Below are positions 8,299 through 16,141 of a DNA stretch of 64,000 bases, piece by piece. The notes below the pieces were generated by a model that was not told the DNA's origin, made no database searches, and saw only the letters and a program-made list of their open reading frames with translations. The DNA lies in assembly GCA_035712985.1 (NCBI GenBank), contig DASTAE010000011.1, positions 1-64,000 of the forward strand. The letters run 5' to 3'. Origin of the DNA: Actinospica sp035712985. Lineage in GTDB: Bacteria > Actinomycetota > Actinomycetes > Streptomycetales > Catenulisporaceae. A program made the translations under genes and the position numbers. Every line of letters begins with the position of its first letter. Position 1 is the first letter of the stretch.

Positions 8299-8976
8299 TT
8301 CGTGCCAAGGTGGGTGCTGCTCTCATCGGGATGCGCCCCCTTGGTGCTGATCGGCGGGTGGGCGCTGAGCGCGGCTCTGCAGCCCCCGACGTACAGCGCG
8401 ATGCTCGACTCGATCAGCGCCCTCGCCGCGCACGGCGCCGCCTACCCGTGGCTGATGACCGGCGCGCTGTACGTCCTCGGTGTCTGCCACGTCGTCACCG
8501 CCCTGGGCCTGCGAGTCGCGGCGATGCCCGGCCGCGTGGTGCTGGCCGGCGGGGGAGTGGCCTCGGTCGCGGTGGCCCTCTCCCCGGAGCCGACGGGCGG
8601 GACCTCCCTCCGCCACCTCGTGACCACCGGCATCGGCTTCACGCTGCTGGCGCTGTTCCCCACTTTGGCGGCATGGCGAAACGCCTCACCCGTTTGGGCG
8701 CTCAGACGTGAGACGGGATACGCCGTCACCGGCCTGATGGCCGCGGGCGCCGCGTGGTTCCTGGTCGAACTGCACGGGCACGGAGCGGCGGGCCTCGCCG
8801 AACGGATCCTGACCGGCGCGCAATCTGTCTGGCCGCTGATCATCGTCGTGGCCTGCGTCACGGTGCCGCTCAGTCGTCCAGCCCTGCGAGATCGGCCAGC
8901 ACCGCTACTTGATGTTCGAAGTACTCACGCCGCTCCTCGATCAGCAGGTCAAGGCGACCGAAGGCCTCGAAGTTGA
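8293..8976 (+). CDS. DUF998 family integral membrane protein
   Basis: 227 aa. Start ATG 8293 (MTFVPRWVLL). Six hydrophobic segments can be followed: about residues 8-28, 50-70, 78-98, 108-128, 143-160 and 170-192. The N-terminal pattern of first helix, LDSISALAAHG, then LMTGALYVLG is typical of DUF998. Function unknown. The ribosome site is weak (GGATC). The C-terminal ~35 residues are Arg/Pro-rich and overlap the convergent TetR gene by 107 bp, so the true function of the tail is uncertain. The sequence just upstream is the duplicated gene junction, so its promoter may have been rearranged. Confidence 0.75.
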   Translation: MTFVPRWVLLSSGCAPLVLIGGWALSAALQPPTYSAMLDSISALAAHGAAYPWLMTGALYVLGVCHVVTALGLRVAAMPGRVVLAGGGVASVAVALSPEPTGGTSLRHLVTTGIGFTLLALFPTLAAWRNASPVWALRRETGYAVTGLMAAGAAWFLVELHGHGAAGLAERILTGAQSVWPLIIVVACVTVPLSRPALRDRPAPLLDVRSTHAAPRSAGQGDRRPRS

Positions 8977-9583
8977 CCAGCCCGAACAACTGGGTCCACA
9001 GCATGAAGGCGAACGCGAGCACGTCCTCCGGCGCCGGATCGGTCCACTCCGGCCGCGGCGCGGGGCCGTGATCGAGAAGCCGGGCCATCTCCGCGGCGGT
9101 CACCGCGGGCAGCGCGCGCGCCGGGATACGCGGCCGTGCCCCGCGCTCGACCGCCTCGAACAGGATCCCCACCAGCGTGAGCACGACCTCCGAGGCAGGG
9201 CCGACCGTCTCCGGCGGAGCAGCGTAGCCGGGCACGGGGCTCCCGTAGATCAGCGCGTACTCCGCCGGATGATCCAGGGCCCACGCGCGCACGCCGCGAG
9301 CCAGGGCCAGCAGCCGCGCCCGCAGATCGTCCCGAGACGCGGCCGCCTCGGTCGCCTTCGCCGCCTCCGCCAGCGACACGTACGCGTCCGTGATCAGCGA
9401 GGTCAGCAAGGCATCGCGGCTCGGGAAGTAGCGATAGAGCGCCGACGGGACCAGCCCGGCATCCCGCGCCACGGCACGCAGCGAGAGGTTCGCGCCCTCC
9501 GTGGCGAGATGCCGCCTGGCGATCGCGCGGATCTCCTCGATCGTCTCGGCTCGAACCTTGGCCCTCAGGGATGACGCTGCCAT
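8870..9583 (-). CDS. TetR/AcrR family transcriptional regulator
   Basis: 237 aa, ATG at 9581-9583. The N-terminal helix-turn-helix is clear (LSLRAVARDAGLVPSALYRY, about residues 34-53). The rest is an all-helical ligand-binding domain of the WHG-like TetR type, with LIYGSPVPGY and FGLVNFEAFGRLD. It is divergent from a sugar-epimerase-like gene (start 9737). The 153-bp gap holds two near-perfect palindromes, so it most likely represses itself and the epimerase gene. Ligand unknown. Its 3' end overlaps the convergent DUF998 gene. Confidence 0.92.
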   Translation of the reverse strand: MAASSLRAKVRAETIEEIRAIARRHLATEGANLSLRAVARDAGLVPSALYRYFPSRDALLTSLITDAYVSLAEAAKATEAAASRDDLRARLLALARGVRAWALDHPAEYALIYGSPVPGYAAPPETVGPASEVVLTLVGILFEAVERGARPRIPARALPAVTAAEMARLLDHGPAPRPEWTDPAPEDVLAFAFMLWTQLFGLVNFEAFGRLDLLIEERREYFEHQVAVLADLAGLDD

Positions 9584-9624
9584 GAGCCCATTCTCGCACA
9601 CGTCGAGAACACCCGTCCGAAACG

Positions 9625-9673
9625 AGAACAGTGTTCTTGACTTCGCGCCCAACTCAGAGAACACTGTTCTCTG
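9625..9673. promoter_or_regulatory. Pair of TetR-type operators
   Basis: AGAACAGTGTTCT (9625-9637) and AGAACACTGTTCT (9658-9670; extended palindrome CAGAGAACACTGTTCTCTG at 9655-9673) share the AGAACA-n-TGTTCT core and sit exactly 33 bp apart, about three helical turns. They lie between the divergent TetR and epimerase genes. A weaker half site (GAGAACA) is at 9605-9611. This is the expected arrangement for cooperative binding of the adjacent TetR protein (inference). Confidence 0.7.
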
Positions 9674-9736
9674 AAAGCTTCTCCGAAGGCTTCCCTCAAG
9701 GCTCCTCCGGAGCTCCGCACGAACCCGAGGTGGATC

Positions 9737-10669
9737 ATGTCTCTGCACGTCATCGTCGGCGCTGGCCCCGTCGGCTCGGCCACCGCGCTCCAGCTCGCCG
9801 AGCGCGGCGAGCAGGTCCGGATCCTCACCCGCCGCGGCACCGGCCCCGAGCACCCGTCGATCGAGCGCATCGCCGCCGACGCCTCCGACGGCGCCACGCT
9901 GGTCGCGCACTGCGCGGACGCGACCGCCCTCTACAACTGCGCGAACCCGCCCTATCACCGCTGGCCGATCGACTGGCCGCCCCTGGCCGCCGCCCTCCTC
10001 GACGCAGCGCGATCCAGCGGCGCGCTGCTGCTGACCGTCGGCAACCTCTACGGCTACGGTCCCGTCGACGCCCCGATGACCGAGCAGACGCCGCTGCGGG
10101 CGGCCGGCACCAAGGGCCGCGTCAGGGCCCAGATGTGGAACGACGCCCTCGCCGCCCACAAGGCCGGAGAGATCCGCACGGCCGAGGTGCGCGGCTCCGA
10201 CTACCTGGGCGCCGGAACGCAGTCGCTGTTCACCGTAGGCGTGCTGCCGAAAGTCCTGGAAGGCAAGCGGGCATCCGTCCCGGCCAACCTGGACGCGCCG
10301 CACAGCTGGACGTACGTCGGCGACGTGGCCCGCACCCTCATCGCCATCGCAGACGACGAAAAAGCCTGGGGCCGCGCCTGGCACGTCCCGACCAACCCGC
10401 CGCTCTCCATCCGCGAACTCAGCGAACGAGCCTCCGCAGTCGCCGGCGCCCCCGCCCCCCGCCTGTCCACGATGCCCGGCGCAATCCTTTGGCTCGGCGG
10501 CCTCACCAGCCCGCTGGTCCGCGAACTGCGCGAGACGCAATACCAGTTCCGCAAGCCATTCGTCCTCGACTCCTCCGCCGCGATCAAGGCCCTAGGCGTC
10601 AGCCCCACGCCGATCGACACGGCGCTGACTGAGACCATCGAGCCCCTCAACCAGAAAGCCGCCGGGTGA
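9737..10669 (+). CDS. NAD-dependent epimerase/dehydratase family protein
   Basis: 310 aa, ATG 9737. The N-terminal dinucleotide-binding motif is VIVGAGPVGSATALQLAERG. Overall an atypical SDR: the usual YxxxK pair is not clear, and the region where it is expected reads GYGPVDAPM. SWTYVGDV and the C-terminal hydrophobic GAILWLGGLTSP match NAD(P)-binding nucleoside-diphosphate-sugar-epimerase-like proteins of actinomycetes that often sit under TetR control. The reaction is unknown. The gene is divergent from the TetR gene, and two operator-like palindromes lie 64-112 bp upstream of its start. Followed by a long repeat region. Confidence 0.85.
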   Translation: MSLHVIVGAGPVGSATALQLAERGEQVRILTRRGTGPEHPSIERIAADASDGATLVAHCADATALYNCANPPYHRWPIDWPPLAAALLDAARSSGALLLTVGNLYGYGPVDAPMTEQTPLRAAGTKGRVRAQMWNDALAAHKAGEIRTAEVRGSDYLGAGTQSLFTVGVLPKVLEGKRASVPANLDAPHSWTYVGDVARTLIAIADDEKAWGRAWHVPTNPPLSIRELSERASAVAGAPAPRLSTMPGAILWLGGLTSPLVRELRETQYQFRKPFVLDSSAAIKALGVSPTPIDTALTETIEPLNQKAAG

Positions 10670-10674
10670 GAGGT

Positions 10675-10809
10675 GATGCGTAAGCAGCCGATGAGCAAGT
10701 CGCCGACGAGTACGCAGCCGCAGCGTAAGTAGCCGACGAGCAAGGTACCGGTGAGTACGTAGCCGGTGCGCAAGCTGCCGATGTGTACGTAGCCGCCGCG
10801 TAGGTAGCC
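10675..10809. repeat. 15-bp minisatellite, nine units
   Basis: Nine consecutive 15-bp units without gaps, each ending in a CC or GCC and following roughly G-R-Y-G-M-G-Y-A-M-G-T-A-G-C-C. Examples are GATGAGCAAGTCGCC, GACGAGTACGCAGCC and GGTGAGTACGTAGCC. The period equals five codons, so reading frames stay open through it on the minus strand. The convergent sigma gene ends with a similar element (GGTTGAGTAGGCGTC at 11046-11060), which suggests the array grew from that gene's 3' end. Confidence 0.85.
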
Positions 10810-11024
10810 ACCGCTCGGCGTGGGGCGGATTGGGTCCGATAGCGGTGCGCGAGCTCTCGTCGGCGTTCCGGGGGAAGTCGCCGGGTGAGCAGGTGATGCG
10901 TAGGCAGTCGTAGGGCGAGCTGTCGCCAGTTGAGTAGCTGCCAGATGAGCGCAGTCGCCGGGTGAGTCGGCGTCGTTCGGTGTGGGGCGGGGGAGTCTGA
11001 TTGCGGTGGGTGGGCTTTTGTTGG
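10804..11024. repeat. Two degenerate copies of the ECF sigma gene 3' tail, plus irregular 15-bp units
   Basis: Reading the minus strand, the last ~70 bp of the sigma gene (11040-11110) recur twice downstream, at about 10955-11022 and 10804-10862. Shared landmarks in order are AAAGCC or GAGAGC, CACCGCAATC or CACCGCTATC, CCGCCCCAC, and CCGAACGACG or CCGAGCGGTG. The copies have lost the reading frame and the stop codon. Irregular 15-18 bp units (10884-10966) fill the space between them. With 10675-10809, this explains the whole 359-bp gap between the convergent genes; no other gene is seen there. Confidence 0.75.
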
Positions 11025-11028
11025 TGGT

Positions 11029-12270
11029 TTAGGGGGAGAGTCGGCGGTTGAGTAGGCGTCGTTCGGCGGCGGTGGGGGCTAGTTCGATTGCGGTGCGTAG
11101 GCTTTCGTCGGCTTCTGCGGCTCGTGAGCAGCGGTTGAGGAGGTCGGCGCGGGTGGCGTGGAGTAGGTAGTAGCCGTCGAGTCGGCCGGAGGCGGACAGC
11201 TCGTCTACCTGGGTCAGGGCCGCCTCTGGGCCCTGCGTCATCCCTAGTGCCACGGCACGATTCAGGTCGACGATGGGGCTCGGCGCTACTCGCGCCAGTT
11301 GCTCGTAGAGGCCGAGGATCTGGGGCCAGTCGGTTTGCTTGATTGAGGGCGCTGTGGCGTGGCAGGCGGCGATTGCCGCTTGGATCTGGAAGGGCCCTGC
11401 GCGGCGCATTCGGAGTGCGCGCTCGAGGATTGCTGAGCCTTCGGCGATCTGGCCGTGGTCCCACTGCGATCGGTCTTGCTCGTCCAGGGTGACTACGTCT
11501 CCGGCGGCGTCCGCGCGGGAGGGTCGGCGGGCGTCGTGCAGCAGCATCAGTGCGAGCATGCCGTGGGCCTCGGGCTCGTCGGGCATCAGGCCCGCTAGTA
11601 CGCGCGCGAGCCGGATCGCCTCCGTGCTGAGCCGCGTTTTGTGCTGCTGATCGCTGTACCCCTCGTTGTAGAGCAGGTAGAGCACGTGCAGGACCGCCGG
11701 AAGCCGGTCCGGGAGCAGGTGGGCCGGCGGCACGCGGAAGGGGATCACCGCGTGCGCCACCTTCTGTTTCGCGCGGAAGATCCGCTGCCCCATCGTGCGC
11801 TCCGGCACCAGGAACGCCCGCGCGATCTCGGCCGTGCTCAGCCCGGCGAGCGCGCGGAGGGTGAGCGCCACCTGCGCGTCGAGGTTCAGTGCGGGATGGC
11901 AGCACGTGAACATGAGCTCGAGGCGCTCGTCCGGGATCTCCCCGTCGCTCGTGTACGCGGGCGGCTGGCCGTCGCCCCGCTCCCGCCCCTGCTCCATCGC
12001 GGCCCACTCCTTGAGCTTCGCCGCCTCGGTCGATGCGCGGCGCATCCGGTCGACGGCCCGGTTGCGGGCGGCCGTGGTCAGCCAGGCGAGCGGCTGGCGC
12101 GGCACCCCCGCGGCCGGCCAGCTGCGCAACGCCTGCGCGAACGCGTCCTGCGCGCACTCCTCCGCCAGGTCCCAGTCGCCGCCGGTGAACCGGATCATGA
12201 CGGCCACGATCCGGCTCCACCCGTCGGCGAAGATCCCGGCGACGAGCTCGCCGGTCGACGCGTCGCTCAC
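11029..12270 (-). CDS. ECF sigma factor of the ECF42 type (C-terminal DUF6596/TPR-like extension)
   Basis: 413 aa from GTG 12268-12270, 23 bp after the YCII gene. Sigma-70 region 2 (about residues 8-80, with AEECAQDAFAQALRSWP and PLAWLTTAARNRAVDRMRR) and region 4 (about 118-180, LAGLSTAEIARAFLVPERTM) are followed by a long helical extension with YLLYNEGYSDQ, typical of ECF42. These factors need no anti-sigma factor; the C-terminal extension is essential for activity, and the usual targets are neighbouring DGPF/YCII genes. The pairing here fits that pattern. The 3' end has spawned degenerate repeats downstream. I found no clear ECF42 promoter motif before the YCII gene. Confidence 0.9.
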   Translation of the reverse strand: MSDASTGELVAGIFADGWSRIVAVMIRFTGGDWDLAEECAQDAFAQALRSWPAAGVPRQPLAWLTTAARNRAVDRMRRASTEAAKLKEWAAMEQGRERGDGQPPAYTSDGEIPDERLELMFTCCHPALNLDAQVALTLRALAGLSTAEIARAFLVPERTMGQRIFRAKQKVAHAVIPFRVPPAHLLPDRLPAVLHVLYLLYNEGYSDQQHKTRLSTEAIRLARVLAGLMPDEPEAHGMLALMLLHDARRPSRADAAGDVVTLDEQDRSQWDHGQIAEGSAILERALRMRRAGPFQIQAAIAACHATAPSIKQTDWPQILGLYEQLARVAPSPIVDLNRAVALGMTQGPEAALTQVDELSASGRLDGYYLLHATRADLLNRCSRAAEADESLRTAIELAPTAAERRLLNRRLSP

Positions 12271-12293
12271 CGCATCCGCTCCGTCCGGCTCCG

Positions 12294-12635
12294 TCAGCCC
12301 TGGTCCTCGACCCAGAACGGCCGCAGCTCGATCACGCCGCGCCAGGCCATCGGGTGCCGCGAGGCCACCTCGATGGCCTCGTCCAGGTCGGCGCACTCGA
12401 GCACGTCGAACCCGGCGATCAGGTCCTTCGTCTCGGCATAGGGGCCGTCCGAGAGCAGCACCTCGCGGTTGCGCACCCGCACCGTCGTCGCATCGCTGCC
12501 CGGCCGCACCCGGTCGCCCAGCAGCCGGATGCCCTTGCCGTCCATCTCGCTGACCCACTCCTCGACGTCCGGCGCGCCCTCCACGGTGCCGGGGTCAAGC
12601 TCGGGGTCGACGCACACCAGCATCAGGTACTTCAT
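12294..12635 (-). CDS. YCII/DGPF domain protein, ECF42 partner
   Basis: 113 aa, ATG 12633-12635 (MKYLMLVCVDPEL). Ferredoxin-like YCII fold with the signature LSDGPYAETKD, where the family's DGPF motif is DGPY, and a C-terminal HPMAWRGVIELRPFW. These small proteins are the characteristic neighbours and targets of ECF42 sigma factors; their biochemical role is unknown. The gene lies 23 bp upstream of the sigma gene and 52 bp downstream of an EamA transporter gene on the same strand, so co-transcription is likely. Confidence 0.92.
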   Translation of the reverse strand: MKYLMLVCVDPELDPGTVEGAPDVEEWVSEMDGKGIRLLGDRVRPGSDATTVRVRNREVLLSDGPYAETKDLIAGFDVLECADLDEAIEVASRHPMAWRGVIELRPFWVEDQG

Positions 12636-12687
12636 GATCTGCTCCGTTCGCGGGTAGTCCGATGGCGCCTCGCGCCGCTCTTCGCCC

Positions 12688-13650
12688 CTATGACGAACGG
12701 ACCGGCTGCTCTACTACAGCCTCGCGCGAAAAACTTTCCGACGCACGCGCATCCGGCTCGCGCCGCCGGTCTCCCATCAAACCCACAGAAAGCCCGCCTA
12801 ACACGACACCCACCCCGCACCACACGGACGGGCTCGGCACATGGCCGCCGATCGCGGCCCCCACGGCCGCCGCCGAGACCGGCGCGATCCCCGTCAGCAG
12901 CCCGGCGAGCCCGGCCCCGAGCGCGGCGACCGCCGAGTACCAGACGATGAACGCGACCGCCGTGACCATCACCGCGAGATACCCCATCGCGGCCCAGTCC
13001 GCCGCCGACAGCCGGGTGAGCGCCGAAGGGCCTTCCGCTCCGAGCCCGAGCACCGCGAGCATGACGGCCCCGATCCACACCGAGTGCACCGACACGCCCC
13101 AGGCCCCGTGCCGCGGCAGCACCGGCACCGCGAGCAGCGTGAACGCCGCCTCGCACACCAGCGCCACCGCCGCCCAGCCGAGCCCGGCCGCGTCCGTGTG
13201 CCCCGTCCCCTCGACGAGCGCGCTCCCCGCCGTGACCGCCACCGCCGCGATCAGCACCCTGCGACTCGGTCGCCGTCCGTCGATCAACGGTCCCACCACG
13301 CCGAGCACCACCGGCACGCAAGCCACCGCCACCGCGATGACGGCAGGCTCCGCGTGCGCGACGCCGCGCACCACCGCGACGTTGAACAGCACCAACCCGA
13401 GCGCGGCGATCCCCGAGAGCCATAACCACTCCATCCCGCGCGGCAGCAGAATCCGCGCCCCCGCTCGACGAGCCAGCACGAGCAGCAGCCCGGCCGCCGC
13501 CACGTACCGAATCGCCTGAGCCGTGAAAAGCGGCGCCGAAATCAGCACATGCGAAACCCCGACGCTGCTTCCCACCAGCGTCATCCCGAACGCGCCCCGA
13601 GCGATCGTCCGCGCCCGTCCAGCCGTATGTCCCACACCAGTAGTTCCCAC
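12688..13650 (-). CDS. EamA/DMT-family transporter
   Basis: About 320 aa from GTG 13648-13650; another in-frame GTG at 13633-13635 is possible. About ten hydrophobic helices in two EamA repeats, for example LVLFNVAVVRGVAHAEPAVI in the first and AVAFIVWYSAVAALGAG in the second. Drug/metabolite exporter superfamily; substrate unknown. It is divergent from a MocR-type regulator only 28 bp away, the usual layout for an EamA exporter controlled by a PLP-dependent regulator. Contains a rare TTA leucine codon (minus strand 13435-13433, in GMEWLWLSG), which may make it bldA-dependent. Confidence 0.88.
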   Translation of the reverse strand: MGTTGVGHTAGRARTIARGAFGMTLVGSSVGVSHVLISAPLFTAQAIRYVAAAGLLLVLARRAGARILLPRGMEWLWLSGIAALGLVLFNVAVVRGVAHAEPAVIAVAVACVPVVLGVVGPLIDGRRPSRRVLIAAVAVTAGSALVEGTGHTDAAGLGWAAVALVCEAAFTLLAVPVLPRHGAWGVSVHSVWIGAVMLAVLGLGAEGPSALTRLSAADWAAMGYLAVMVTAVAFIVWYSAVAALGAGLAGLLTGIAPVSAAAVGAAIGGHVPSPSVWCGVGVVLGGLSVGLMGDRRREPDARASESFSREAVVEQPVRSS

Positions 13651-13678
13651 AGCCCCACTCTCGCGGCACAATGGTCCG

Positions 13679-15175
13679 GTGCCAAGGTCCAAACCCGAGC
13701 CGAATGACAGGTCCAAAACCGGCCCCGACTTCCTGCAACTCGACATAACCCGAGCCCCGCGCGGCGCCGTCGCCGGCTGGCTGACCGAGCAACTGCGAGC
13801 CGCCATCGCCGACGGGAGGCTCCCCATCGGCAACCGCGTACCGCCGGGCAGAGTGCTCGCGGAGGAGCTGCGCGTATCCCGCGGCGTGGTCACCGAGGCG
13901 TACCGCAGGCTGATCGAGGGCGGCCAACTCGCGGGCCGAGGCCGCGCGGGCACGTTCGTGGTGGCCGCCCCGGTGGCGCCCCCGCCCACGTCCCTCGCCG
14001 CGGACCCCCACCCTCGGACCGACTTCGCAGCCCCACCCGCCGCCGACGTGTTCGACCTGCTGCGCGCGAGCCCCGCCGACATCGACCTGACCCCCGGCGT
14101 CCCCGACCTGGCCGCGTTCCCGCGCGGCGCCTGGCTCCGCGCCGAGCGCCGCGTCCTCGACGCCCTGGACCCCGCCCACTTCGGCTACGGCGACCCCCGG
14201 GGCGCACCCTCGTTCCGCCGGGCCGTGGCCGACTGGCTCGCCCGCAACCGAGGCATCCGCGTGGACCCGGAGCACGTGGTCATCGTCACCGGCGTGGCCC
14301 AAGCCCTGGACCTCGTCTCGCGCATCCTGATGGCCGACGGCGTCGACGAGATCGCCGTGGAGGACCCGGGCTCCCTGGGCGTCCGCCAACATCTGGCGAG
14401 CCGCGACCTCAGGACCCCGCCCATCCCCGTGGACGAGCAGGGCATGCGGGTAGAGCCCTTATACGAGAGCGGCGCGCGGGTCGTGGCCCTGACCCCCGCC
14501 CACCAGTTCCCGACCGGCGTGGTGCTGGACGGCGGCCGCCGCCGTGACCTGGTGAAGTGGGCCGAGGACACCGGCGGCCTCATCGTGGAGGACGACTACG
14601 ACGCCGAACACCGCTACGACCGCCCGCCGGTGCCGGCCGTGCGCGCCCTGCTGCCCGACCACGTCTTCTACACCGGCAGCGTCTCCAAGACCCTGGCCCC
14701 CGCCCTGAGGACCGGCTGGCTGATCCCGCCACCCCGCTACCGCGAGCAGACCATCGTCGCCAAGCGCTACGCCGACCTGGGCAACGCCGTCCTACCCCAA
14801 CTGGTGCTCACCGAGTTGATGGAGTCCGGCGAACTGGAACGCCACCTCCGCACCCTCCGCCGCCGCCATCGGCGCCGCCGAGACGCCATGATCGTCGCCA
14901 TCCGCACTCATCTTCCCGCAGCCCACATCCACGGCGCGGCAGCAGGCCTGCACCTGACGATCACGTTCGACGCGGCCTTCAAGGACACCGACCTGGCAGC
15001 TGCGGCGCTGGACCTGGGCGTGAAGACCCAACCCCTGTCGTGGCACTACCAGGTGCCGAGCGCGCCGGGGCTGGTACTCGGCTACGCCGCCACGCCGCCG
15101 ACGGACGCGGCGCGGGCGATCGAGTTGATCGGTTCAGCTCTCGGCGATAGGAAAAACGTCGCTTCGCGACGGTGA
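13679..15175 (+). CDS. MocR/PdxR-type regulator (GntR HTH fused to class I aminotransferase)
   Basis: 498 aa from GTG 13679. A GntR winged helix spans about residues 35-100 (LAEELRVSRGVVTEAYRRL), followed by a fold-type I aminotransferase-like domain (about 130-490). The PLP Lys is in YTGSVSKTLAPALRTGW, preceded by VEDDYDAEHRYDR. MocR proteins sense PLP or amino-acid adducts and often control a divergent gene, here the EamA exporter. Two direct repeats AGGTCCAAA (13685-13693, 13709-13717), 24 bp apart, lie just inside the chosen start; if they are the operator, the true start may be further downstream. Carries a TTA codon (14459-14461, residue 261). Its 3' end contains a terminator for the convergent GNAT gene. 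Confidence 0.9.
   Translation: MPRSKPEPNDRSKTGPDFLQLDITRAPRGAVAGWLTEQLRAAIADGRLPIGNRVPPGRVLAEELRVSRGVVTEAYRRLIEGGQLAGRGRAGTFVVAAPVAPPPTSLAADPHPRTDFAAPPAADVFDLLRASPADIDLTPGVPDLAAFPRGAWLRAERRVLDALDPAHFGYGDPRGAPSFRRAVADWLARNRGIRVDPEHVVIVTGVAQALDLVSRILMADGVDEIAVEDPGSLGVRQHLASRDLRTPPIPVDEQGMRVEPLYESGARVVALTPAHQFPTGVVLDGGRRRDLVKWAEDTGGLIVEDDYDAEHRYDRPPVPAVRALLPDHVFYTGSVSKTLAPALRTGWLIPPPRYREQTIVAKRYADLGNAVLPQLVLTELMESGELERHLRTLRRRHRRRRDAMIVAIRTHLPAAHIHGAAAGLHLTITFDAAFKDTDLAAAALDLGVKTQPLSWHYQVPSAPGLVLGYAATPPTDAARAIELIGSALGDRKNVASRR
15152..15171 (-). terminator. Intrinsic terminator of the GNAT gene
   Basis: On the minus strand CGTCGC-GAA-GCGACG forms a perfect 6-bp stem with a 3-nt loop, directly followed by TTTTT. 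It lies 4 bp beyond the GNAT stop codon, inside the last codons of the convergent mocR gene. Confidence 0.75.
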
Positions 15176-16072
15176 TCACGGATAGATCTTGCGCCACTGA
15201 TCCGCAGTGCCGAGGACGCTCATACCAGTGGCCTTGTACACGATGACCGCACCAGTGCTGTTGTGGGTGTCGACGTCGACTCCTACGGTGCGATGGCCAC
15301 GTTCGCGCAATTGACTGAAGGCGGTGTGTAGCAGCATCTTGCCGATCCCTTGGCCGCGATGTGCGTCGAGCACTCCGAGCCAGGCGATCCACGCTCGTTC
15401 GGCGGGATCGCGTGCGATGACGGCGCCGGCTGGTGCCCCATCCACTTCGGCTAACCACCACAAAGCCGGGTCGTACCCTTCGCGTTCGCGCTGTGCGAGG
15501 TCGAATTCGGCGAAGTCGCGCCGGTCATGGTTCCAGTGACCGGCGATCGCGTCCTCGAGCACGGCGTGAATGGTGCGCTGATCGGATTCGTCAGCCGCGG
15601 CGCGCACTGTGACTCGCGGATTCGTTCGGGCGACGCGAGTCGGTGCGGCATCGAGTTCGACGGTCAGGCGCGTGTAGCTGTGCACGATGGTCCAGCCATG
15701 GGAGACCAGTTGGTCGTGCAGCAGGCATGTTGGGAGCTGGAACATCGTCACGGGGCCGCTGCCGTCAGCCGCCCACTCGTCGAGCCGGCGCAGAAGCGTC
15801 TCGGCCGTGCCCGTGGGCGCGTCGGGTGCGACACTCAGGTGAGCGCGGAGTTGGCCGGGCTGCGGCGCGGGATGCAACGCGGCGAAGCCGGCTAGTCGAC
15901 CATCGCTGGATTCTGCGACGCAGGTTCGGGCTTCGAGATCCAATCCGGGCGTGGCGAGCAGGTCGCGCACGTCGGCAGACGTCGTCCCGGCGTGCCCGCT
16001 CTCCGCGATCTCGAGGCGGCCGAAAAGCTCGACCAACGCCTCGCCGTCATCCTCGACCGGCCTCCAACGCAT
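15176..16072 (-). CDS. Tandem GNAT-domain N-acetyltransferase
   Basis: 298 aa, ATG at 16070-16072. Two GNAT modules: an N-terminal, more degenerate one (about residues 1-150) and a C-terminal one (about 155-298) with a good acetyl-CoA motif A, LGVLDAHRGQGIGKMLL, and a conserved tail NSTGAVIVYKATGMSVL. Substrate unknown; similar tandem GNATs include mycothiol synthase, but this protein lacks enough marks for that call. Codon use is less GC-biased than in its neighbours (for example GCT, TTG, TTA, GAA and GAT runs near 15450), and it has a TTA codon at 15454-15452, which together hint at acquisition by transfer. Ends at an intrinsic terminator. Confidence 0.88.
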   Translation of the reverse strand: MRWRPVEDDGEALVELFGRLEIAESGHAGTTSADVRDLLATPGLDLEARTCVAESSDGRLAGFAALHPAPQPGQLRAHLSVAPDAPTGTAETLLRRLDEWAADGSGPVTMFQLPTCLLHDQLVSHGWTIVHSYTRLTVELDAAPTRVARTNPRVTVRAAADESDQRTIHAVLEDAIAGHWNHDRRDFAEFDLAQREREGYDPALWWLAEVDGAPAGAVIARDPAERAWIAWLGVLDAHRGQGIGKMLLHTAFSQLRERGHRTVGVDVDTHNSTGAVIVYKATGMSVLGTADQWRKIYP

Positions 16073-16141
16073 TCAGGCACTCTCGCAACATGAGGCCGCC
16101 GAGTCCACCCGTTTTCGCCGCCCACGCCCACCTGTGACAGC

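Noticed and set aside
10201..10773. Open frame on the minus strand through the 15-bp repeats that looks like a repeat protein
   Set aside because: It is antisense to the epimerase gene; the pentapeptide look comes from the 15-bp DNA period. There is no ribosome site and no family match.
10675..10809. Short regular repeats that might be a CRISPR array
   Set aside because: Units are 15 bp, head-to-tail without spacers, and vary in sequence; no cas genes are present. It is a minisatellite.
12636..12720. ECF42 target promoter (TGTCGA-type) before the YCII gene
   Set aside because: I searched the upstream strand by eye and found no convincing match.
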